Positions 8,149-15,274 of a DNA stretch of 64,000 nt are shown here, in pieces. The position numbers and the translations under genes are program-made. The first letter of the stretch is position 1, and every line of letters starts with the position of its first letter. The notes beneath the pieces were generated by a model that worked only from the letters and a program-made list of their open reading frames with translations, had not been told where the DNA came from and searched no databases. The DNA is from Paractinoplanes pyxinae (GTDB lineage Bacteria > Actinomycetota > Actinomycetes > Mycobacteriales > Micromonosporaceae): contig NZ_JAPNTZ010000009.1 of the NCBI RefSeq assembly GCF_026626335.1, positions 248,001 to 312,000 on the forward strand, given 5' to 3'.

Positions 8149-9198
8149 CTAGAGAGCCTGAGAGTAAACTGACGTTGGATCGGCGACGAACTCCACATCG
8201 ACGATCTCAATGGAATCTAGACTCTGTTTCTGTTCCCCGAACAAGGTCAAATCACCCTGGATCCAAGCCGTATAAAAGAAGCTGCGATATTCTGGGGCAT
8301 CTCCCCATCGATCTTGCCGGGCATACTGTTCCTCCACTTCGACCTCGATGCGAACTGGTCCGGATAGAGACTCTGTCCAGGCGTCGTACTGAACGACTCC
8401 AGTGACCTCGACAGAGACTACTTGGACCGACGAGCTTTGAATCTCCCAGTTATCATCTGAATCCATTCCAAGATCGACGGACCACCAGTTGTGTGGGTAG
8501 CTAAGGTCTGCAACGGTCCTCAACTCCACCTGCGATATTCTAGGCCGCGTAAAGAGATCGGAGAGCGTCGACACAAAGTTCGTGCGCTGCTCGTCATTCG
8601 CCTCGGTAGTCTCGTCAAGGAGATGCCGGATCTCTCCAAGATTCTTCGCAACCTTGGGAGGATTCAAATCTAAAGATTCGCAGGTGGAGGTCACGGCTCT
8701 AACATCGCCAGTCACAAGGATCAAGCCGGTAGTTTCCCCGCTGTTGTAAGCGATTACCGAGCGAATCCAAGCGCTGTCTGCGGCGCCAGTCTTAACTTCT
8801 CGCCTTCGAGACCCCGGTCCTCGAAGCAGGACTTGGTCCCGAATAGCGGAAACGGCCGCGTCGCCCCCCAACGGCACAATCACGGCCCCCGCGGATTCCA
8901 ATCGCTCAACGACATCGACGTCATCGATCAGCGGTGGCTCAGCGACGTGGGGAAATCCCCATTTTCGTCGCTTTCCATTGTGTGCCTCGACCTGACGAGC
9001 GATTTGCTCGCATTCTTGAACGACGCGCTGAGCCAACTCCCACGCTACGACCTCAGGGATCCATAATTCAGCGTCATGCCGTCCACACGCCTCGGACCAA
9101 TTCACGATGGTGGCGATGTTAGGTTCGACACTCCCGCCGAAGACGTTCGCATCGAATACGATCGCCCGTATCTGGCCGGCTCCATCCACGCAGTACAC
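8149..9198 (-). CDS. PIN-domain nuclease fused to a beta-rich C-terminal domain
   Basis: This 349-aa protein has an N-terminal PIN domain of the DUF4935-like kind. Candidate metal ligands are Asp16 in IVFDANVF, Glu in VVAWELA, Asp in TGAADSAWI and Asp in LVTGDVRA, in the normal order of PIN RNases. The C-terminal 150 residues are rich in alternating Val/Glu strands (QVVSVEVTGVVQYD) and lack a family I know; they may be a sensor or binding domain. GTG 9198 lies one base after the stop of the AlpA-like gene, so translation is coupled. The gene is AT-richer than its surroundings, a sign of transfer. PIN proteins are mostly toxins or RNA-processing nucleases; a role in defence or element maintenance is inference. 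Confidence 0.8.
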   Translation of the reverse strand: MYCVDGAGQIRAIVFDANVFGGSVEPNIATIVNWSEACGRHDAELWIPEVVAWELAQRVVQECEQIARQVEAHNGKRRKWGFPHVAEPPLIDDVDVVERLESAGAVIVPLGGDAAVSAIRDQVLLRGPGSRRREVKTGAADSAWIRSVIAYNSGETTGLILVTGDVRAVTSTCESLDLNPPKVAKNLGEIRHLLDETTEANDEQRTNFVSTLSDLFTRPRISQVELRTVADLSYPHNWWSVDLGMDSDDNWEIQSSSVQVVSVEVTGVVQYDAWTESLSGPVRIEVEVEEQYARQDRWGDAPEYRSFFYTAWIQGDLTLFGEQKQSLDSIEIVDVEFVADPTSVYSQAL

Positions 9199-9199
9199 C

Positions 9200-9406
9200 T
9201 TAACAATGAGCTAGGTCGTCTTGGTGTGGCCGTCGTTTTTTGATCCATGCTTCGACTTCCTCGGCGCGCCACACCTTGCCGGCTTGCAGCTCAGCCAGCG
9301 GCTTGGGGAAGTCAGCGCGTTGCGTGATCTGGTACGTGCGCTGGCGTGAGATGCCGCCGAGACGGACCCGGATTTCGTGAGCTCCCATGAGGCGCGGTTG
9401 TGCCAT
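9200..9406 (-). CDS. AlpA/excisionase-like helix-turn-helix protein
   Basis: This 68-aa protein is a MerR/AlpA-type winged HTH (HTH_17-like): MGAHEIRVRLGGISRQRTYQ forms the two helices, then FPKPLAELQAGKVWRAEEVEAW completes the wing and last helix. Such proteins are excisionases or small regulators of mobile elements. It sits directly before the PIN gene with a one-base gap, the arrangement of a regulator/antitoxin and its toxin, and 84 bases after a zinc-ribbon gene on the same strand. The start could be ATG 9406 or the internal ATG seven codons in; no strong ribosome site is seen for either. Confidence 0.82.
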   Translation of the reverse strand: MAQPRLMGAHEIRVRLGGISRQRTYQITQRADFPKPLAELQAGKVWRAEEVEAWIKKRRPHQDDLAHC

Positions 9407-9490
9407 ACGGGCGACTATAGACCTGTGACAAGTTGACTGGTGCGCGGATGCCGGGAGGCGGTGTACATCCGATCGGCTGACGTGCTCAAT

Positions 9491-10453
9491 TCATCCGGAG
9501 TGGGAGCGGTCGGTGGTGGGCGGCTCCCTGTTGAAGGTGTTGAGCATTGCGGCGGCGGCGTCTCGTTGGGCGTTCTCGTGGTTGAGTGTGTTTTGTCGGT
9601 GCTGCAGTTCTCGTCGGGTGGCGTCGGCGTGTGCTCTCTTGCCCAAGGTGGCGGCGATGCGGGCTGCGGTGCGTGCTTGTGCGGCGTACGGTGATTCAAG
9701 GGCGTCGGCGGCTGCGCTCTGTCTACGGTCGAACTCCGCGCGCAGCGTTTCTTGCTGACGCAGGGCAGTCTCACGTTTGGCGTGGATCTGCGCACTCAGC
9801 GGGGGCAGGGGTACTTCGTCGTCGTCGAGCCATGCCCTGAGTCGGCGGCTGACCCAGTTCTCGATAACTCGCGGTTCGTCGCGGGGTGTCAGGGTGGAGC
9901 TCTCGTGCCATCCTCCCGAGGGAGAGTGGTCCAAGGCATACTCGACGTCTTTAGGGGTGTAGTCGGCTTCGAACCACTTCCGTAGCTGAGCACGTAGCCG
10001 GTCGGGGCCGACCCGGCGCAGCGTAGGGGAGATGAAGCAGAGCCAGTCGCAGGCGAGGAACTGCTCGGTGAACCCGCTGGGAATGTCACCTGCCGGCCAC
10101 TGGAGCGGTTTGTTGCCGAGGCGGTGGCAGCGGCGGCAGCGCTCAGGCCGGCCACCGATTGATTCGTATCGGCTGCCTGGGTCGCAGCGCCCACACCACG
10201 GCTTGAGGGCGTAGCGGTCGATTCCATAGTCGGCGAAGGGGTGACAACGCGGGCAGCGGGTCCCATCCTCGAGCAACCGGGTGTCGCGCAGACACTCCCC
10301 ACACTGGTGGGCCACGCCTCGGGTACGCAGGGTGTCGGGATGACATCGGTCGCATGCATCGCCGAAGACGGTCCTGTCGTACTTGCGGCACGTGCCGCAC
10401 CAGGCGTTACCAAAAATCTGCCAGTTATCAACTAAAGACCTTGTTTCGGGCAT
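9491..10453 (-). CDS. hypothetical protein with three tandem zinc ribbons
   Basis: This 320-aa protein has three consecutive Cys4-type units in the first 130 residues, each with a CxxC (CGTC, CGEC, CGRC) followed by CDRCHP, CPRCHP or CRRCHR. A helical region follows (ACDWLCFISPTLRRVG, then YTPKDVEYALDH) and a long Arg/Glu/Ala coiled-coil-like tail. The helical part after the fingers recalls replication- or transfer-associated proteins of actinobacterial plasmids, but I do not recognise the family. The frame stays open to 10702, yet the sequence before residue 84 of that frame looks non-coding, so ATG 10453 is used; it lacks an obvious ribosome site. It precedes the AlpA-PIN pair and may belong to the same unit. 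Confidence 0.6.
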   Translation of the reverse strand: MPETRSLVDNWQIFGNAWCGTCRKYDRTVFGDACDRCHPDTLRTRGVAHQCGECLRDTRLLEDGTRCPRCHPFADYGIDRYALKPWCGRCDPGSRYESIGGRPERCRRCHRLGNKPLQWPAGDIPSGFTEQFLACDWLCFISPTLRRVGPDRLRAQLRKWFEADYTPKDVEYALDHSPSGGWHESSTLTPRDEPRVIENWVSRRLRAWLDDDEVPLPPLSAQIHAKRETALRQQETLRAEFDRRQSAAADALESPYAAQARTAARIAATLGKRAHADATRRELQHRQNTLNHENAQRDAAAAMLNTFNREPPTTDRSHSG

Positions 10454-11129
10454 ACAGTAATATTTAGTGCTGGAGACGCTGTTGCACGGTAGGCGCACTG
10501 GCGTTGGCCCGACAGGCGCCGGGTCCGACTGCTGGTAACCGCCGACCGCGGCAGCGCCGGAACAAGCTTCCTCACCGAGATACATGCGGTGGCCACCGCT
10601 ACAGAATGGCTGCAGGACGTCGAAGGTCTGTGTGAGGAAGCTCGCCTCAAGGCGATGATCGCGGACTTTACGTCGCCAAAAGAGTGCTGCCGGGACCAGC
10701 ATGAGCCGGCGAAGGTCGCCGACGCGATTGGCCGATCCACCTACGGAACACCGTGATCGCTAACAACTCGCCGTCACGAAATCGGTTTAGGGGTAAGACC
10801 GTAAGATCGCATATGCCGTTGACTACCCAGAGGCATCGACGCTCGTAAGTCCAGCACGGCGAGCCGGCAGCCGGGCGGGCCGCCAGTGGATAGAGCCATC
10901 ACGTACATAGCGTGACGCTTCCCGGCGCGGCGGCACTCGGACTTGCCAAGATGAGCGCACTCGCGGTGGCTTAGCTGCTCATCAATCGTTTCATTATTGG
11001 TGGCCGCAGATGAAAACGCCCGGGGCAGCATCTCCGCAGTCACCTTCGGTGGCGACCTCTGGTCGCCGCAGTGCTTCCTCCAGGCTGACAGATGCCGGCG
11101 TTATCAACCCGGCCGGCACCGATGACGTA
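10454..11129. other. 676-base region without a supported gene
   Basis: A plus-strand frame without a start, roughly 10511-10756, reads as plausible protein (RLLVTADRGSAG, then DVEGLCEEARLKAMIADF) and could be the tail of a lost gene; I cannot assign it. Nothing else coding-like was seen. The ORF on minus 10774-11043 lacks features of a real gene. Confidence 0.45.
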
Positions 11130-11630
11130 TCAGTCGGTGACGCCGAGGTGCAGCAGCCACACCTGTTCCTGCTGCTCGATCACCACGTCGAGGTAGGACG
11201 GCGCATACGCGTCCCGAATCTCGACGGTCAGGGTCCAGCAGTCCGCATCCTCTGGCCAGAGCCGGCTCATCAGGGCCACCGCCCAGTCCATGAGTAGCTC
11301 GGCCACCACCCGTGGCGGCGTGCCCTCGTCCCAGACGTCTCGCTGTCGGGCCGGCAGGAAAATCTCGGGCAGCGCCTCCCGGACCAGAGGCCGCCAGAGC
11401 GCCGCCGGCTCCAGGCGCTGCACGCGGCACCGGCCCGGTAGCAGAGCGTTCACCGACGCCTCGACGTTGTCGCCGATCAGCCGACCGGCTTCAAGACTGA
11501 ACTCGCAGGCAACGTAATCGTCCTCCAGCAAGTCGCCCAGCACCACCAGTGCGTGGTTGACCATCTCGGGGACGTTGTCGATGCTTGCCGCCTGCGCCAC
11601 CTGCAACGAGGACCAATCGAAGCTCTCCAC
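11130..11630 (-). CDS. hypothetical 166-aa protein
   Basis: The gene is supported by a strong AGGAGGG about 7 bases before GTG 11630 and by even codon use. The protein is acidic and mainly helical (MVNHALVVLGDLLEDDYVA; VVAELLMDWAVALMS), with a C-terminal strand-like stretch ending EQVWLLHLGVTD. No signal peptide, membrane segment or motif is recognised. The size and acidity would suit an immunity or antitoxin-type protein, but no toxin is adjacent, so this is only a suggestion. It stands alone, flanked by non-coding stretches. Confidence 0.65.
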   Translation of the reverse strand: MESFDWSSLQVAQAASIDNVPEMVNHALVVLGDLLEDDYVACEFSLEAGRLIGDNVEASVNALLPGRCRVQRLEPAALWRPLVREALPEIFLPARQRDVWDEGTPPRVVAELLMDWAVALMSRLWPEDADCWTLTVEIRDAYAPSYLDVVIEQQEQVWLLHLGVTD

Positions 11631-12500
11631 GATGTCACCCTCCTGCAGTCAGACAGTTCGCCAGGTTAGGAGCATCGACATCCGTGCGTAACGACGGCGA
11701 TGACCGCGACCTTGTCGCCGACGAGCAGCGCTGCTTAACCTACTGAGCGGGCCACACGACACCATAGCCGTCAATGCCTCATCAAAAGTGTCAAGTTGTG
11801 CCGGGGTTGCCAGGGAGGCAGTGATGATGCGGCCCGTGGGCTGCGAGATGGCGGGCTGCGCCGTCGGCGACATCGCTTCCCCTAGGCTGCGCTAAGGCTG
11901 GGTGGTGGCCGATCTCATCGCCAGGTTCTCCCCGAGCGACTGCCACCGCCCGGCCTGCCTATCTCCGTGCTTTCACACACCTGGCGTGGACTTATCGCCG
12001 CGGTCGCCGCAATGTCAGTTCACTGCCCGGCGCCCGCGCGACGCTGGCGATAGCCGCATCCAGTAGCCGGAGGTTCTCGGCTCTTAGTGGTCCGCCTGGG
12101 GCCCGCGTGCCTGTCCCCGACCACATCGCTGGCGGCGGGCTGGGAGGTCTGCGCAATGACCGCGAGCATGGTCCGAGCTGCCGAAGTCGCGTTCCCAAAG
12201 GATCACAAACTGAGCGTCGTGGACCGTAGATCTTGAACTGGCCAGCGTGCCGCGGCGTGCCAGGCGGTCTTACTTGGCCTGAGCGGACAGCTAGGAGCAG
12301 TGACGACGGTACGCGAGGCAGCGCGGTCGATGACCGCTATCACCCCCGGTCGCTCCTACACGGGTCCACCGTACCTCCGGCGTTTCACGAGCTCCTCTGC
12401 CGGAGTGGGGTCGCTCTCGGCGGGCAGGCGCAGATGGGTGGACTACCGCCTTATCGTGGACTTCAAGAAACTAGGGTTTTTGATCTCTATGAGGATGAGA
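11631..12500. other. 870-base region without a supported gene
   Basis: Several short frames exist on both strands (for example minus 11649-11873 and minus 11992-12198) but none combines a ribosome site, sensible composition and a family signature. It probably contains decayed sequence; I see no repeat or RNA gene. Confidence 0.5.
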
Positions 12501-12746
12501 ATGTTGAGCGACTTGGAGGCCGCACGACGCGTCGCATCGCTCGTTGACGGCCTCGCGAGAATTCCGCGTGCGTGTGTTTTGATCGACTCGATCCTCGTGA
12601 TCAAGACCGAAGGACCTGCTGGCACAAACATAACCGTGCGCACCCTGTCCGAAGCCGAGGTCGAAATCTTGCAAGAAAACCCGGAAATCCAGGCTGATCC
12701 TGACAACGTGTTGGACAAGTTGGCGGTCGCGATCGCTCGCAGATAG
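12501..12746 (+). CDS. possible small protein, AT-richer than surroundings
   Basis: An 81-aa frame starting at ATG 12501, with GAGGATGAG just upstream, gives a compact protein: LEAARRVASLVDGLARIP, then a beta-like LIDSILVIKTEG and TVRTLSEAEVEILQENPEIQAD, ending in basic residues. The composition (alternating helix and strand, few Arg/Pro/Ala artefacts) is unlike the non-coding frames around it. I do not recognise a family. A longer start at 12300 is possible but its first 60 residues look non-coding. Confidence 0.4.
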   Translation: MLSDLEAARRVASLVDGLARIPRACVLIDSILVIKTEGPAGTNITVRTLSEAEVEILQENPEIQADPDNVLDKLAVAIARR

Positions 12747-12832
12747 ATCAGAGCGACTTGAACTCCGTGGACTCTCGTCTGGGTCCACACGGCCGCGCGC
12801 CACTCGCAGTGGCGCGGACAGGTCGGCCAGGG

Positions 12833-13600
12833 TCACATCGCCGAGACGGGCACTAGCCGAGTACGGGCGCCGCGAGCAGCGCCGGCTGGAAGCGGGAGAC
12901 GCAGGCCGACGGCACCGGCGGCGGCTTCTTGAGCCGTACGCCGGAGGGCGCGGGCGGCACCCTCAGCTGCGTCGGCATCGTTCCAGGCGGCCTGCTCGGC
13001 TTGAGCCGACAGGTCGTAGCGGCGACGACGGTAGGCCGCGACGGCCCGGTCGACGACCAGCTGCTGCTCGAGTGGGTGCAGGCGGGCGTCCCAGCCGTTG
13101 CGGCCGGCGAGCGCATCGGCCAGCGCCGCTGCCGGCAGATCGCCTCGTTCCACCGCTGTCGCCACCGTCCGATGCAGGAAACGCTCCCGCTCCGCGTACT
13201 CCGCACACGACGGCGCCGACCACGACAGGCGGAAGGCGGCCGCCGCCCGGCTGTCCCGCAGCCGCGCGTCGGCGTCGATCCACGCCTGCCAGTCAAGGTC
13301 CTGCTGCTGGTTGGCGTGCTCCCACCGCCGCCGCCACTGCTCGGCGGCAGCGACGGCGCGGTCGGCGGCGACGCGCACCTCGGCCGCGAACCGCACGGCG
13401 TCCGCGGCTTGCTGCGGCGACGGACGTGCCGGCTTCATACGACGCAATGCGGCGAACAGTTCCCGCAGCGCCCGCCCCGGTTCGCGCAGCACGTGCGGGC
13501 TGCCCAGCAGCAGCACCGCCGGAACGGTCATCACGAGCAGGCTTCCCCAGATGACCAGCGGGGTGAGTTCGGTCAGCAGCATGTCCGCAACCACGTTCAC
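12833..13600 (-). CDS. single-pass membrane protein with long helical cytoplasmic part
   Basis: This 255-aa protein has a hydrophobic segment near the N-terminus (about residues 10-32, LVIWGSLLVMTVPAVLLLG) followed by about 200 residues that are highly charged, Ala/Arg-rich and probably coiled (RALRELFAALRRMK; RVAADRAVAAAEQWRRRWE). The open frame extends to 13819, but that part overlaps the end of the upstream gene and reads as non-coding, so GTG 13600 is preferred, with a weak GGATGG before it. It follows the small membrane gene at 13689-13997 on the same strand, probably one operon. Function unknown. Confidence 0.6.
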   Translation of the reverse strand: MNVVADMLLTELTPLVIWGSLLVMTVPAVLLLGSPHVLREPGRALRELFAALRRMKPARPSPQQAADAVRFAAEVRVAADRAVAAAEQWRRRWEHANQQQDLDWQAWIDADARLRDSRAAAAFRLSWSAPSCAEYAERERFLHRTVATAVERGDLPAAALADALAGRNGWDARLHPLEQQLVVDRAVAAYRRRRYDLSAQAEQAAWNDADAAEGAARALRRTAQEAAAGAVGLRLPLPAGAARGARTRLVPVSAM

Positions 13601-13688
13601 AACAGCAATCCATCCGCGTCGTCGATCGCCGTCGCGGGGCCCCGGAACGGCGTGCTGCGACCGCCGCACGCCACTCAGGCGCGGACGG

Positions 13689-13997
13689 TCAGGCGACGTC
13701 GGCGGGCGGTGCGCGGGAGCCGCGGACAGCCGCAGCAACTTGGTCGAACAGCGGCAGCGAGCGGTCGGCAACAGACTCGGCAGAACGGGAAGGAGCGGTC
13801 GAAAGCTCCGGCTCAACATCCGCAGACGCGGTAGCCGACAAAGCTACGGCGTGGTCCGCGGCCGAAGCCGCGACGCTGCGAACGGATCCGGCGACACCGG
13901 AAGTGGTCAGGCCCTGCGAAGCGCCGAACAGCGCCAGCACCATCACCACAAGAACAGGCAACCCCCACAGCACACTGCGCCGGGTCCTCATTGCCAT
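13689..13997 (-). CDS. small membrane or secreted protein
   Basis: This 102-aa protein has an Arg-rich start (MAMRTRRS) and one hydrophobic stretch (about 9-26, VLWGLPVLVVMVLALFGA), then a Ser/Ala/Val-rich remainder without motifs. It could be a signal-anchored or exported protein. It lies 88 bases upstream of the second membrane protein on the same strand. No family recognised and no strong ribosome site. Confidence 0.5.
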   Translation of the reverse strand: MAMRTRRSVLWGLPVLVVMVLALFGASQGLTTSGVAGSVRSVAASAADHAVALSATASADVEPELSTAPSRSAESVADRSLPLFDQVAAAVRGSRAPPADVA

Positions 13998-14159
13998 GCC
14001 CGAAAAGTACCGCCAAGTCGATCATGGACTGCTGCGCCACGCCGCAAGTGCCGGATACCCGTCAGATGTCATGCAGGCCAAGATCGGACGGCAGGCACGT
14101 GACGACCTCGGTGTCGCGCAGGGGTCGCGCGGCGTCGTATCGACGGCATCACGGGGAAC

Positions 14160-14425
14160 AGGTTTGGCCGCTACGTTGGCTGACCCGGGATCTGACCGCA
14201 TCCCAGCATTCAGCTACCAGTGGTCGATGTGCATGCTGGGGACGAAATACCGGGCGAAACCCAGCGGGCGCGAGCGGGGACGCCATGTGCGCGTAGTGCG
14301 GCGACAGCGAAGAGGGTGAAGTGGCGGCAGCATCCTGCCAACCGATGGGCCGGCGCGCGCGGTTCAACGAGCGGACGCGGGTCGGCTGCCAGGAGCCGGG
14401 AGAACGACCAAAGTTTCAGGTCAGT
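14160..14425 (-). pseudogene. transglutaminase-like gene fragment, frameshifted
   Basis: On the minus strand three frames together rebuild a piece of the transglutaminase-like superfamily. The first reads LLAADPRPLVEPRAPAHRLAG then CCRHFTLFAVAALRAHGVPA; after a shift comes GFARYFVPSMHIDHW; after another shift VAECWDAVRSRVSQR. This order (DPRPL, G-x-CR-x-F with the catalytic Cys, GVPAR, GF-x-YF, DHW with the catalytic His, AE-x-W) is that of intact actinobacterial members. At least two frameshifts and a stop directly after DHW show the gene is dead, and the rest of the domain was not found. It lies upstream of the FtsE-like gene on the opposite strand. Confidence 0.65.
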
Positions 14426-14588
14426 GGTCGATGCCACACTCGTCCAGATGGAGAATCCGCGGCCACCGCCAGAACTGAAGACCGGCCCAGAAGTTCGCAC
14501 CGAGCTGACCTCGATCGGGGCGCGTCGGACGATTCCCTCGCACCCGGGCTCATAATTGCCGGACGTTGCCGTCGTCCCGAGGAGCCCG

Positions 14589-15269
14589 ATGATCACGTTC
14601 TCCCACGTCTCGCTCGTGTTCCCGGGGACGCGACGGGCCACGCTGAGCAACCTCTCATTCGAGATAGCGAGGGGCGAGTTCGCGTTCATCATCGGACCAA
14701 CGGGTAGCGGCAAGACGAGCATCATTCGGCTACTGATGCGCCAGGTAGAGGCAACATGGGGCACGGTCACGGTCAACAACCGAGACCTGTCGCGCGCAAG
14801 CTTCCGGCAGTTTGCGAATCACCGGCGCGCTATCGGCTTCATGTCTCAGGAGTATGAGCTGGCCTATAACCGGACCGCCTACGAAAACGTAGCAATGACG
14901 CTGGAACTCCTCGGAAAGACTAAGGCCCTGGCTCGGCGAGTGGTGCCGGAAATGCTGGAGCTCGTCGGCATGGGCGGGCGGGAGCACCACTATCCGCATG
15001 AGCTCTCCGGCATCGACCAGCGTCGCGTCATGGCGGCCCGGGCATTCATCAACCAACCGCTCATGCTGCTCGCGGACGAGCCGACGGCCGCCGTCGACCC
15101 GGATTCCGCCATCGAGCTCATGCGGCTGTTCGACCGCATCAATCGGACCGGTACGACTGTGATCATGACGACGACCGACGCGAACATCGTCAACCAGATG
15201 AGGCGACGGGTGCTTGAGGTGGAGCGCGGCAAGCTGGTGCGTGACCAAGCGCGAGGTGTCTACGGTTGA
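14589..15269 (+). CDS. orphan FtsE-like ABC ATPase with degenerate signature and H-loop
   Basis: This 226-aa ATPase follows FtsE along its length and ends in VRDQARGVYG, typical of actinobacterial FtsE. Walker A GPTGSGKT (about 36-43), a Q-loop at FMSQEYE, and Walker B LLADEPTA (about 160-167) are intact. Two motifs are not: the signature reads LSGIDQRR instead of LSGGEQ (about 139-146), and the H-loop His is Thr (MTTTDAN, about 196). No FtsX-like permease lies nearby, so it is not the housekeeping ftsE of an ftsEX operon. GAGGAG lies about 5 bases before ATG 14589. Its stop is only 5 bases from the stop of the convergent caspase gene. It may bind ATP without normal turnover; a regulatory role is inference. 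Confidence 0.82.
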   Translation: MITFSHVSLVFPGTRRATLSNLSFEIARGEFAFIIGPTGSGKTSIIRLLMRQVEATWGTVTVNNRDLSRASFRQFANHRRAIGFMSQEYELAYNRTAYENVAMTLELLGKTKALARRVVPEMLELVGMGGREHHYPHELSGIDQRRVMAARAFINQPLMLLADEPTAAVDPDSAIELMRLFDRINRTGTTVIMTTTDANIVNQMRRRVLEVERGKLVRDQARGVYG

Positions 15270-15274
15270 AACGG

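Noticed and set aside
10454..10702. N-terminal extension of the triple zinc-ribbon protein
   Set aside because: No ribosome site and the composition changes sharply at ATG 10453.
12833..13819. Longer form of the single-pass membrane protein
   Set aside because: The extra N-terminus overlaps the 3' end of the gene at 13689-13997 and is Arg/Pro/Ser-rich non-coding sequence.
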